Below, one piece after another: positions 25,011-36,680 of a DNA stretch of 64,000 bases. The DNA is from Saccoglossus kowalevskii. Taxonomy: Eukaryota > Hemichordata > Enteropneusta > Harrimaniidae. The DNA is taken from NCBI RefSeq assembly GCF_000003605.2, contig NW_003109083.1:20976-84975 (forward strand), given 5' to 3'. The stretch's first letter is position 1. The number at the start of each line of letters is the position of its first letter. Both the position numbers and the translations under genes were made by a program. The notes beneath the pieces were generated by a model that was not told the DNA's origin, searched no databases, and saw only the letters and a program-made list of their open reading frames with translations.

Positions 25011-27608
25011 ATATAAATTACTTATTATGTATTTATTAATTGATGACATTTGATATTAGGAGCATAGAAAACCATATGGTAAATTAGTAAAGTTGCTAGT
25101 GCCAGTATCTAACCATAACCCAGGCATTATTATTGTATCAAAATTTTACTGAATTGTGATTTATATCAGAAGACACTGAAACACAATGAAGATGTTCAAT
25201 GAATTTGGGAGATAGTCACAAACAAACCTATCATTCACTCAGACATCCAGACAAATTCTGGCTCTACGAACAGCAAATTTACCCTGAATAACAATGAATA
25301 CATTTAGCAGGTTCAATATTGATCATTATATTCCTTTAATCAACAATAACTGGCGGAGTTTGGTCAGCTAGTCACACAAAATGGAGTATTGAATAAGTGA
25401 GCCCATGTGTTCCAAATATTACTGTACATTTTGTTCCAGTTTTTTTAATATAAAAAATACTTATTCCATAAATGTTTTCTATACATTATATATAATGTAC
25501 TTGCTCTCAGGCGCACTAACACTCATTAGACATCGCTGTTGTCAATCTTAGGCACAAACAGCTGCAAAAATTTCGAAATTATTCTGACACCCAATATTGC
25601 AAATGTATGCAATGACTGACCCGATTGGAACACTATACAAAAGAAAAAAAACAAGTCTTATGGCACTCATTCTCTCGAATAGGGTTTTTTTCAGGACATT
25701 TACAGGTGCAACTGAATTTATGATTAAATAACATGTGTTAGCATCTGATATTATTATCGTCTCATTAATATATATTATCGTCTCATCTTTCTATCCGACA
25801 GCTCTACAAATAATTACACAATCCGTATCGTTGGGAAATCATCTATCCACACCAGACGTCACTGACAATAAAAGCACGTCGCCTTTTGGGCACATTACAG
25901 TGGTCCACAGATACACCCTGGAATCATCACCTGGTATGTAAGCTCTCATTTTCGTGTTTTTTCTATTCACAGTCCATAGGAGTACGTATATTCCGATGTG
26001 CTGGTCGAATGTGTAGACTATCCACGACTGTTTTAGTGTATACGTTACTCGGATATATATTGCTTCCATATCACATGCGACAAAAACCTAATTGACCTTA
26101 CAGTGTGAAGTAAAATATTTGACATTCTCCTGATCAAAAATTACCGTTGCACAGCTTTTAAGGAAGCACAATTTGCGAGTTCGTACCTAATACATCTTAG
26201 GGCATCCTGTCATTTGCATAAATCTTCATCAATCACTAACACAGATTTTTATCGTCCAATTGTGAAATGTGGTTATTTTGGGTTTCAAATCCTACTGTTG
26301 CCTCGCGTGTATGTTACTTTTACATAACATTCATATTTTTAACCGATATTAAAAACTGACCGAAATATTCAAATAAATACAGTTCCGATCAATCCATCAA
26401 TTAAGAACTACCATCAGGATAATAATCGGTTCTAATCGGATTACTAAAATTTGTAATTTTTTATCACCCTGAACGATTCATGCGTGGGTACAAAATCCTC
26501 AATCATAATCATTAGTTTGATTGCGGATTCTTAACAATACAATAATACAGTGGTAATTTTGATTGATGGACAAAAATACAGTTAAATACAATTTTACGCA
26601 TATATAGATTGAGACAATAATGCTTACGTTCAATCGTACACGTGGGACGCCACGTGTGAATAATTTTAAACTTTACTTTATTAGGTTTAATAAACAATTC
26701 TGCTTGGTATGTCAATATCGCCGCAACCTTGCAATAGTTTAGTACTAAACACGGCATTCAACACGCACCAAAATATATACCCAGTTTGTGATAGGTAAAG
26801 GCGATAAAAACATGCAATACACATACCACAGCAAGGTCGGTAGTGATGTTATCGGGATCGGGGTCAGCTATGGTAGTACACGGATCCGCGCACCGTGTCG
26901 ATTTAAACGTGGACCCTTCCCGTCTGTGAAAATAGTGTGTAGGAATGCCACGCGGTTGAACCTCAAGTATTAGCCAGGATGTCACACAGTCTATTCAGTC
27001 AATCGTTATTTCGATTGCATCACCTGTACATTCATCATCCTCATACTCGTCCAATAACCGGGAAGACTATTATGCCATTAGGTGACGACTTCTGGGTCAC
27101 GGAGTACGATTTATTTTCGGACATTTGTAAATGTTTTGTTAAATCTTTGGACTACAAATCCCACCTCTCAGTATTGTTATTAGTTTACATCTCTCGTGTA
27201 CAATTATATGGCTACTAACAATTAGTTATTACAATAATTTCAAAGCAAACATATTCACAGTCAGCTGCACGACAGACAGCCTGGGTTAGTGCGTCTGTGT
27301 GTATGTATGTGTGTGTGTCTTTTCCACTGATGTCTTAAAATTTACATATCAGATTTGAATGGAACTTGGTAAATAGATGCTCTGTGATAATGTTCAGAAC
27401 AGAATTCAAAGAAAGTGGGTACACAGGGGCAATTCACAAATCTGATGTCGGTGATTGAAATCCATAATTATAATAACATAATAAAAATATTAATTTGCCG
27501 TTTTTGTAGATTGTCTACCTATATATCAACTACTCACCAGGTTTCAATTTTAATGGAACTTGGTACATAGGTGCAATATTCATTTTTAATTTGAGTACCA
27601 TTCATCGC
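25011..27608. other. Insertion relative to the downstream duplicate; no gene seen
   Basis: Except for a short shared block near 25384 (gtattgaataagtgagccc versus 48812), this stretch has no counterpart in the downstream copy at 48.8-48.9 kb. It therefore looks inserted here or deleted there. The short frames at 25839-26069 and 26512-27218 have no recognisable motif. Confidence 0.4.
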
Positions 27609-27888
27609 AGAGGCGGCGGTACGAAATGTTTCAGGGGGGCGAGATATGCTCATCAACATTGCGCCGCGACCATACTAGGGGGTTTGGGGGCATGCTCCAC
27701 CTTTTTGACATTTTCATAATTTTTTTGAAAACTTCATAATCCCCAATTTTAAAATATATAGCCCCTCTGAATCGTTATTTTCTGCATTTTGATGGGCAAA
27801 TTTTGCTGACACAAAGGGTTTTTGTTTAATTTTGGAAGGGTGACGCCCTTCAAAATTTTTTTTCGAGCCCCCTTGTGCCGCCGCCACT
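27609..27888. mobile_element. MITE with GGCGGCGG termini
   Basis: It begins AGAGGCGGCGGTAC and ends GTGCCGCCGCCACT, imperfect inverted ends of about 14 bp bounding 280 bp. G-rich just inside the left end and C-rich just inside the right. I see no matching target duplication. The ends resemble hAT-type termini (CAGTGGCGG-like), but this is inference. Confidence 0.5.
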
Positions 27889-27949
27889 ACATCAACTTTC
27901 AATGAAATTTGGTACAGATGTGATTACTTCAGGGTTAAAATCCTTGTAT

Positions 27950-28285
27950 ATTAATTAGCCACATTGTGTAAATAATTTTATGTGATAAAGACATACGACC
28001 AGTGGAGAAATTTGATCAAATATATAACTAGCATACCACATGTTCATATATGTGACCTAATTACCATGTCATAACTGTATATTTCAGATAAAGGCAAGCA
28101 TGTGGTCAAAGTGAGACTTCATAATATTTTGCGCGCAATACAAATTTAAATTTATGTGAATTAGAGTGTCTCTAATATAGTACATTTTTATTTGTACTCA
28201 TTTGCCTCCAACACACTTAGCACAATGTTCTTTCGCAGCTTTCTTTGATTGAAATATTCTTTTAAAATCATACATTTTCAGGAAA
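27950..28285 (+). promoter_or_regulatory. 5' flank of pseudoprotease gene, also duplicated at 48.9-49.2 kb
   Basis: The last 330 bases before the start codon align with 48905-49176: accacatgt, gtgacctaatta, aactgtat, gtggtca, gacttcataata, tttgcctccaacacactta and ctttctttgattgaaatatt. A polypyrimidine-poor AG (ttttcag) sits 5 bases before ATG, so a 5'UTR intron may end there. No clear TATA box could be assigned. The conservation of this flank between copies reflects the duplication, not necessarily function. Confidence 0.4.
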
Positions 28286-28436
28286 ATGCGTCTTGTTATC
28301 TTAATAACGTTGGCAACAGTCGCCACCGCATATGAATTCGTGGAAGGCGAGGTTACATGGAATCTTGATCGTATCGATCAATCAAAAGCTGTATGGCCAA
28401 AGTGGAATCCCGAAGTTGCAGAATATGACCCAATAG
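28286..28436 (+). CDS. Pseudoprotease exon 1
   Basis: Encodes the signal peptide and residues to Ile50, then one base of Gly51. Start ATG chosen because a hydrophobic leader (MRLVILITLATVATA) follows directly. The donor is g|gtgcgt. A dead copy of this exon lies at 49177-49316. Confidence 0.85.
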
Positions 28437-31400
28437 GTGCGTAAATATGTTTTAAATGGAGAATAATTACAGTCACCCAGGAATGCGAAATCAGAACCCA
28501 CACATGTTATATTACGACACACATTTCACCAACATGGGTAAAACTATGTGAGTGACAGAATATTTTTTCAAACTGAAAGATAACATTTTTTTATCTTGTC
28601 TCATTTGTATTTCTATTATTTGATTCGGCACTGTTTTCAACACTACTACTGCTGTTTTTTTTTTCAACTTTTGACCTATTATCATTATATAGAATTATAT
28701 TACAGTATTAACAAACCCAGTGATTTGTATATGCCATAATTGTAAATTATTCGACAAAATGAATTCTGGTCAACTGCAATTAGGCCTGGAATGAGCACGG
28801 CTCTGACAGTAACCAAATGCATGACAAGCAAATGCACGAGAACTAAAGTTAACCGGGTAAAATTAATCAACTCGAGAAAGAACCGAGTTGGCATTGGTCA
28901 AGAACAGTGGGGGTGGGGGGGGCATGCCACCCCAAACGCATGACGATTCATTTCATCTGGATTACGCATAGCTTCTCTGCGATTTACGCTCCGTATATTT
29001 TAAGCGAAGCTTGGGCTCCCTCAATACATTTTGCTGGACCCGCCACTGGTCAAGAATCACGTGATTAAATATTTAACAAGACAATATGTTACATGGTTCA
29101 GTCTTTGTCATCTGCTCTCGCGTACACTTTGCAGTGTGCATGATTTTGCGACTGACGTGCCTGTAATATTAAGCTGTCAATTCGATGGAATTAAAACGAG
29201 AAAACAATTGAAGTTCATGATATAAGATCAGTGGTCCGTAAGTATTTCGAGTCCGAGCACGAGGACAAGATTGAACTCCCCGGATGATCAAACATACATC
29301 ATATATCTTGGAATACATATGTACGTCATGTTAAAGCCAACTTATAATTATGATAATTAACTTCAACTTTTTCAAAAAAATATATAAAACGTTACCGATA
29401 TACCAATTCGATTTGAGCAAATGCTTATAAGCGTTTTTTTTTTTTTCATCGTCACAACTTCGGAACTATTTCTTAGATTAAATGATTTGAACACTCATAT
29501 GACATTGACGAATATATACTCATGCAGGCAAATCTAACAACTAATTGATCCCTAAAATATCTAAAACATAAACTGACATTGGGAGCGGGAGTTCATCGTG
29601 ACTGCCTGTTTACCACGTCACTGCTATAATAAAGCAATCTGATGTTGAAGGTGTTTGGTTAGCAAACGTCTTTCATGAAATGTTAGCCAACAAATTAGGT
29701 AATTAATCTGTAACTCAGTAAACAGAAGACAAAATGTAAACAATTCAGTGATCAGATTGTATAGCTTAATGACCAAGTTGGCCATTCTGTGCTTGCTTGT
29801 CATATTCTGTTATTAACAAATATTTACACAGGCATCGCCAACTATCATTTACGTGGTCTAAACTTATTGAAACTAAAGTTATTTTGGATGGAAGTTGATT
29901 AGCTACCTTTGAAATTATAATGAAAACCAAACACAAACACATATTTCCTTGTGTGTTTAGTTGTAATTATACATATTTTGATAATATTGTGGTCTCGTCT
30001 GCGTTTTCTTGTAGGTACCGGGACCGGCAGTGTTGTTTACATTCTCAGTACTGGAATACAGGGCACACATAATAACTTTGGACCAGGAATTGTACGCCAG
30101 ACGGTGATATATGATTTCGACCCAAACAATGTGGTATGTCACAAGCAGAAAATAGTTTTGCAAATTAGTATTTCCATTAGTATTTTACAAGTATAACAGA
30201 GTCACAGTCATGGGAAGAAGTCGCTCGTGACGTATATATTTAAAAAATAAAACGTTGACGACAATGGCCTCCGCGATCTCGTTGTCCATTAATTAATGTT
30301 CCAGTGTTCCAAACCGATAATGATAACAATAACCCGCGTGCAGTTCAAAATCTAATGCAGTCGATCTGATGTACCGCATTTATAATTAATGCAAGATTGC
30401 AAACTTTGTTGCAGCCTTCAGGTTCCGATACAGATGGTCGTGGTACAGCGTTGACTGGCGTGATTGGTGGGTTATATACAGGAGTTGCCACTGATATTGA
30501 AATTGCTACTGTGAGAGTTTCTGCAGATCCGGCTTCTGCAAATATAACATATGTTCTGGAAGGTAAATACTTACATACATATGTAGGTATAGTTTATTTC
30601 ATTCCATGACACGGTTTATACTACATTCGTTCACAATTGACTCATAACTCAATTAAATTGAAATCATCATGACGTAAATGAGTAAAAGGAATGTCTATAA
30701 AATTGGCAGTGACATTATTTTCATATAATGCTACTGTTAATCGGAGAATGAATATTGATGCACTGATCAATAGTTATAACAAAGCAAGAAAGAAGGTGAG
30801 CGCAATAGCGGACAGTACAGTGTATTTAAATTGCACATGATTAACTATGTGCTTCAGAAAAAGTAATTATACCTTTTGTTAGCTCGTCAATAAACATTGG
30901 AGCTAATCTGCACTGGCTCGGAAGGTTGTAAATGATTAGCTAGTTTGAATTTGCATAACAATACTGACAATGAACGTGCATTCAACGCCACAAGTTTTTT
31001 TGTTTTTTTAGCCAATCAGAATTCATCTTCCGAGCCAGTGCAGATCAGCCGAAACATTGATTTCAGTTATTATTATGTTACCTCCATGTATGACTCTGAT
31101 TTGGACTATCGTGTTGAAAGGTGCAATCGAAGCTTTGTATAATGTACAACACTCTGTTTGAACAATTTATGTTCTACCTTTATTCCAGGGATGCAAGCAG
31201 TTCTTGATGACTATGTTATGAGGAAAACGGCCAATCCTACAAATTATCAGCGTGGTGTCGCTATCGGCAGTGTATCTCTTGATGTATCAGTCGACCCAGC
31301 AGGTGCAGCTGCTTTGGAGGACCTTGTGGCTCAAATGGTAGCTGAAGACCTAGTAATTATTGGCAGTGTTGGAGAGAGTTTTCAAGCAGATTGCATGAAC

Positions 31401-34400
31401 TTGACACCAGCCAGATTGTATGCAGATAATAGTGTGAGTCATTAAATCCACATTATATATATTTGCTGCGAATTCTTCCACTGCATTTGATACAATAAGA
31501 CAACTGAGATTATTTTCACAGTTACTTTCAATGGTATGGCGGCACACTTTAATGTAGTGTCCTTTGTTAGATACATCTATAGTCAATCGAGTTTAAAGAT
31601 TGAAAAATGAAGATTTATCAGGTGGTGGTAATTTAGCAAAAGTTCCAACGATGCTTTATCTTTAAACATTATTTTACATAGTTTTATCCTAATTGACCTG
31701 AATATGATGCTATCAACCACAACTGCAACAAAAAAACTGCTCATGCCATCAAAATCGATCTTTAAAAATAGTGTAAAATTGAAGATTAAATTCTACATTC
31801 TTAAAATGTTGCTATTATAACTCATTTGTTTGATTTTTATTACATGGATGGTCATACTTTAAAAACAATACTTAGTAGTGATTGTGCAATCAAATATAAT
31901 AGAAATAACAATGATATCAATGTAACATCCAAATCATATGTCTAAAAGGGGAAAATGCTAGTCCGTGGACAAAACACGCTGTACAAGAGAAACAAACTAC
32001 ATAACGCAAATGCAGACAAGTTCATTACTTATGGACCCCAATGCATACAGCCATGAAATTATGTAAGGTGTTTCGAAAAGTGTAAGCACATCCTGCTCCA
32101 CATGTGGTACCCGCCACATATCAGTCTGAGTTATATTCAGGTAGTGGTCTACTTCCTACATAGGACAAATGACATCAGAGACCATCTGTTTAACAGTACG
32201 ACTATATTTTCTCACAAGCTCCTGATATCTGCCAAAAAAACTCTTGAATGTTCTGGCAACATGCTCTCTTGAGAAGCCTCGCTTTAATCTATGGCGCCTG
32301 GTAAATTCAGTATATGTGCCACACGCTCTAGCATGGCAAACATATTGTGAAATGTATGCACCATAGGCTGGAGCACGGGGAATGTTACTGGAAATATGTG
32401 GAAAATTAATAATGGCGAAATGGAAATCATCTTTTTTCGTCACATAGTCTAGTAGACATAGAGATTAATTGCAGATAAATGTCTGTTTGTGCTTTTTTTA
32501 TCTTTTAACAAGTTTTGAAGAATGTCTGCGTCATATGAGTAAATAACTAAATCTGGCAGTAAGGGAACACAATTAGTTCTCATTGGAATGCCGATGGTTT
32601 ATTGAAAGAGGTGTCCTTCAAACCCAATGAATATGTTGTAGATTAAGAATTCAAGCATACTAACAATGTCGTCCTCTGTACAGAATATCTTTGCATCAGT
32701 TTTGTTGACATTTGTAGCCTAATACAATGTATTTATATCTATGTAAACCATTTTTTAAAGAAAGCTTTATAAGGTTAGCCAATGACTTTCAGGAATTGTT
32801 TGTAAAATAGCTGATATATAATGAAAACTGCTGCCTTTATAGATAGTTTGAAATGTACATTATAACATTCATCAATTATGTATTAAAACTCAGAAGTGTC
32901 CAGGTTGTGCTTGTGAATTACTATCAAATTTAAAATAATGACAAATAAAATCGGCGTCATGGGCCAATTTTATTTTCATCAAACAGTAATTTTCACATGT
33001 ATTCACAAATATCTAAATTGCAATAAATTGTTTCACCCACAAAGATGGACATCATAATTATTCGTTCAGTGACACCTGATGTATTATTTTAAAATATTAT
33101 TTCTAATTTAATGTAATCTTATTTCAGATCATTATTGCCGGGGGAATAGACGGATTGGACTATAAAGACCCTGTGTCAAATGCTGGCGAATGTGCTGAAG
33201 TATGGGGACCTATGCAAGAGATTTGGAGTTCGGCAATTGATCCAAATGACAATTCTAGGGTTGATTACTACGCGCTTACTGATCATAGACTGATATTTGC
33301 TACTGCTCATGTGGCAGGTATTTTTTTTTTATTTGTTGATTTGTTTGATAGTGCCTTAATGATAGTTCATTGCAATAAAAGACAGTCTTCAATTCAAGTA
33401 CTTTGGTACGCAGCTAATTAAATACAACACAATAAATTTGAAGTGAAAACTAATAAGGGTAGCATTAGATAAAGGGATGCAATATATAATTGTAATTGCT
33501 TTTAAAAATCGGCAGCCCAAAATAGAATGTAGTACTCACCTACATGCTCTATACACATATTGCAGAATTTGAATCAATACAGGCAAAATATTTCAAGAGC
33601 GAAATGTGAAATGAATATTAATATTTATATATCAATACGTCCAGTAATTCCATGATTGGTTCAAACACAAAATGAATATTGTTTATATATACATGACTGT
33701 GTATAAGGCAGAAACCCACTCATATGCATATTTGTGAAAAATGACGAGTTCAAATCTGAACACGTATTTTCAATCCATGAGCAGATTTATACACTAACAA
33801 GGACTACAGAATAATATTACTATCACATAATCAACATGCGTTTACGTCTTAGCCATTCATCTCAATGTATCAAACATCTGTACAATGTCAGACATGGAAA
33901 ATAATTATTCAAATCCTTCATATAAAATGCATTGTGAAGATAGAAATACATTTTCTGATTACATAAGTTAAATCATGGAACACTATCATAGAACATGCCG
34001 AGCATTGGATGGTGTTAACATTTTTTGTGTTGTGATATTACATGCGACAGATCAGTGTATGCAAATAAATCTACTACCACACTCTTGTTTGTATATACAG
34101 GCGTTGCAGCTGTCATACGTAGCTACTGCCCAAATACTCCGAGCAACCTCGTAGGAACAATGGTTATAGAGTATGCCTTAGCAAATGGTGGGACAGCACT
34201 TATGCCTGGTACCGAAGAAGAGTTAGGTCCAGTTATTCGTATTGCGTATGTATATTTTATTTGTCTCGTTTTAAATATTAAAACTTAAACTTCGGTGACA
34301 GCTTACAGTTTGATCAATATATTTTGTATAATGCAATTACATGTTAATCAGAACAGTATGTGCTTAGCAGTTGTTTAGTAACGCATCTCATCTCAAGAAA

Positions 34401-34537
34401 CTTATATTTAATAAATTTAATATTATTATTGCTAATTGTGAAAACGTTGATAATGAATTAATGTTGATAAGTGTAAAATTTCTATTTTTTTCTCTGTATT
34501 TCACAGGACCTCCAAAGAAACTCCCGTTTGCTACTAA
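28286..34537 (+). CDS. Secreted subtilisin/proteinase K-fold protein lacking the catalytic triad (pseudoprotease), seven exons
   Basis: Exons 28286-28436, 30015-30133, 30415-30562, 31189-31433, 33128-33317, 34101-34245 and 34507-34537 have GT-AG borders and compatible phases (1,0,1,0,1,2), giving 342 residues with no stop. Residues 1-15 form a signal peptide (cleavage after ATA). The mature part starts like proteinase K, with no I9 inhibitor propeptide. The S8 fold is recognisable in order: VVYILSTGI (residues 57-65; family VxDTGI), DGRGTALTGVIGG (97-109; family GHGTHVAG), GVAIGSVSL then VIIGSVGES (family AAGN) and FATAHVAGVAA (278-288; family SMATPHVAG). Catalytic Asp, His and Ser align with S62, R99 and I277, and the oxyanion Asn with about E202. 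It is thus probably secreted and non-proteolytic: a binding, inhibitory or structural role is possible but unknown. Open frame and intact splicing argue against a pseudogene. Confidence 0.85.
28905..29048. mobile_element. hAT-type MITE in intron 1
   Basis: The element runs from CAGTGG to CCACTG, with ends CAGTGGGGGTGG and GGACCCGCCACTG. It is flanked by a perfect 8-bp direct repeat GTCAAGAA (28897-28904 and 29049-29056). CAGTGG-type ends plus an 8-bp target duplication are typical of hAT transposons. At 144 bp it is non-autonomous. Confidence 0.8.
30015..30133 (+). CDS. Pseudoprotease exon 2
   Basis: Carries residues 51-90, including the strand that in active S8 enzymes bears the catalytic Asp. 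Here ILSTGI has Ser62 at that position. Acceptor cttgtag, donor gtg|gtatgt. Confidence 0.85.
30415..30562 (+). CDS. Pseudoprotease exon 3
   Basis: Residues 91-139 with the helix that normally holds the catalytic His. The motif reads DGRGTALTG: Arg99 replaces His and the following His is Ala102. Acceptor ttgcag, donor g|gtaaat. Confidence 0.87.
30900..31051. mobile_element. Foldback MITE in intron 3
   Basis: Arms of about 23 bp (around ctgatctgcactggctcgga) face each other at 30900-30923 and 31028-31051. A perfect 8-bp direct repeat AAACATTG flanks the element at 30892-30899 and 31052-31059. The 152-bp length, long arms and 8-bp duplication indicate a non-autonomous DNA transposon of a superfamily with 8-bp targets. 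Confidence 0.8.
31189..31433 (+). CDS. Pseudoprotease exon 4
   Basis: Residues 140-221, the core strands and helix of the S8 fold, with VIIGSVGES where active enzymes have AAGN. The oxyanion Asn is replaced, probably by Glu202. Donor agt|gtgagt. Confidence 0.85.
32156..32470 (-). pseudogene. Retroelement polyprotein fragment, antisense in intron 4
   Basis: The minus frame contains KKDDFHFAIINFPHISSNIP, then APAYGAYISQYV, ARACGTY and a basic helix with FFGRYQELVRKYSRTV. This pattern (DDFxFxIVNFP, YGVYISQLxRxARAC, FYxRYxxLVxKY) is the conserved C-terminal part of reverse-transcriptase polyproteins common in marine invertebrate genomes. The RT catalytic core is absent and a stop lies just upstream. 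It is a dead fragment. I do not assign the retroelement clade. Confidence 0.6.
33128..33317 (+). CDS. Pseudoprotease exon 5
   Basis: Residues 222-284. It ends in FATAHVA, matching the MATPHVA that follows the catalytic Ser. The Ser position holds Ile277. Acceptor atttcag, donor g|gtattt. Confidence 0.86.
34101..34245 (+). CDS. Pseudoprotease exon 6
   Basis: Residues 285-332, starting GVAAVIRSYCPNTP, the buried helix after the active-site loop, then the C-terminal EYALANGGTALMPG segment. Acceptor atatacag, donor gc|gtatgt. Confidence 0.85.
34507..34537 (+). CDS. Pseudoprotease exon 7 (terminal)
   Basis: Completes Ala333 and adds TSKETPVCY, then TAA. Acceptor tttcacag fits the phase. It is very short, so an alternative last exon is possible. 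Confidence 0.65.
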
Positions 34538-34577
34538 CCTTAATTCTAATTAATTCAGTAATGTAAATGTGAATTCA

Positions 34578-34583
34578 AATAAA
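34578..34583 (+). promoter_or_regulatory. Polyadenylation signal of pseudoprotease gene
   Basis: AATAAA lies 40 bases after the stop codon on the same strand, followed by a T-rich stretch (ttttgtttac) about 20 bases on. The spacing fits a poly(A) site. Confidence 0.55.
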
Positions 34584-34599
34584 TCTATGTATGCATAAT

Positions 34600-36119
34600 A
34601 TTTTTGTTTACAATTATACAAACATTCATCTCTGTGCAGCACAACAATGTTGCATACGTCGCATATTATTCATATAAAAAAATACGCTTATATAAGTTAT
34701 AACTCACGAGAAGGGAAAAAATACCCTTAGCATGAAATAGTGGCATTATATTTGTTTTAGGTTTAAGGTTACACAAGCTACCCAATCAATCGTCCTTCGA
34801 TTTTGAAACAGGATAGTTGCTAGTTGATTTCGTTTTTTGATTAGTGAACAAATGGTAGCAAGAATTCTACTGTTGGTAAACGTTACTAACAGCAGTGTGA
34901 ATCAATAAATTTATCAATTATACAATTATTGAATTAAGAACTTATCAAACGCAAATTATTTCACTACTCGCAAGATAAAAATGTCAGAATGGAAGTGGTT
35001 GCTATGACTCTCTCACGAACGTGCCGTACATTCTATCTGCGAACACAAATCACTAAGCTTAGAGCGTTCTCGACGAGCGTCGGCGTGGCACGCCTAGAAC
35101 CGTTTAGAATCCTCACAGCGTAGAACGTGCCGGAGCGATCCAGATGCGACGTTTCAGTGGCAGTGACAATAATGAAGTGAAACTGACACTATTGTTGTGA
35201 ACAATAGCGTTGTGTTTGGGGATCAGGGAACTTCATCTCGCTTGGCTGATGTCACTTACACGTAGAGGTACCAGATTCGACCCAAATAAATGCACATAAG
35301 TTCATTACAGATAGTCCTGCTTTATTCACACAAGCAGACAGCACATGCACGTTGTTGATTCAAAACAATAGTCTAACAGCGTGGGACGGAATATGCAAGC
35401 GTGGAGTCGCTATCATAACACTATACCCAAACGATAACGTTTCCTTGTAGCCATTAAATGACAAATTATACCACAATTATTCAGGAAACTGACAGGTCAC
35501 TGGTAAACCACTAGTAAACAATACTAGTAAACCACAGTACATCAATTCAATAGAAGAAATATATATGGACCTCATGTTAAATGTCACTTGCAAGGGAATG
35601 TTGTAACTGTGAATATAATACATATTAGTGGCAAATGAAAGGCAACAGGAAACATTAAAATGAATCGAAGTAATCAATGACAGGCCAATACATTGAAATC
35701 AAAGTTGATGTCCCCATAAAAACTACTAATGTACCTAAATAGCCGACAACATTTAAATAAATCTAATTTTTTAATTTAAAATTGAAATGGAAACTAATTT
35801 TCCACAAATACAATGTTTCGTGTTTCTGCCAATTTGTCGACAAAAACGTCATAATGAAGATGCTGTTGTGATTTATGTTGTAGTGACCTTTTCGTCCTCC
35901 TGGTTAAAGTATATTTTTGAAGTTACATTTACAGATTGACTCAACGTTTTTCAAATTCTGAAAATTGAATTGGCTTATACAAGCTTAAGTAGGTGTCTCG
36001 TTCATTCATGCACATCATGATGTGGGCGGAAAATGTGGGGTAGAATCGGGTCAACCAAGATGCATACATATTAACAGCCTCATTCACTATACTATTACAC
36101 TGTAAATTTATGTGTTTTA
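34600..36119. other. No gene seen
   Basis: Spacer downstream of the pseudoprotease gene. A GC-richer stretch at 35040-35180 has repeated gagcgt/gcgtagaacgtgcc-like words but no reading frame I can support. Confidence 0.4.
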
Positions 36120-36680
36120 AAATATAACATTTTTGTCCCCACTTTAAAATTACTTTAAGTGATTTATATTTAAACACATTAAATATTTTTCTTAAAATCG
36201 CAAATGAGTTATTGTACAACACTTCTGTTTTAAAATAAAACATTTTTACCGTTTTGTGATAAAGCATCTAAAGTGTTTATAAATTTGTCCCCACTTTAAA
36301 AATACTTAAAGTGCATAATTGCGAAAAGTGTTTATTATGAAAACACTTTTATTTCGTGATGTTTTTGCTCATAACAATTATGTAAAGTGATACTATTAGA
36401 AACACGTTTTTAAAAGTGTTTCCACCAGAAACATGTATAAAAAGTGCTTATTATCACAATACTTTTAAAAGTGTTTTTACTAGTCACACATTTTGTAAAG
36501 TGTTTATCATCACGGCACTTTTAAATGTGAAACACAAACTGAATATTGACAAGTGCTCGAAACAGAGACACATTTTAAAATGTATTTGCACTGATAACAT
36601 GTTAACAAATCACTAACATTAACATGTTTGAGAACAAAATATATCAAATAATGTGTTTCATGATGAGGCACTTTGCATTA
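36120..36680. repeat. Degenerate array of AAAGTGTTT units
   Basis: The word AAAGTG or its complement CACTTT recurs many times at roughly 25-30 bp spacing, e.g. ttttaaaagtgtttccacc, aaaaagtgcttattatcac, ttttaaaagtgttttta and gtaaagtgtttatcatcac. Two longer copies of gtccccactttaaaa lie at about 36137 and 36286. No protein is encoded. Old minisatellite decay is the simplest reading. Confidence 0.6.
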
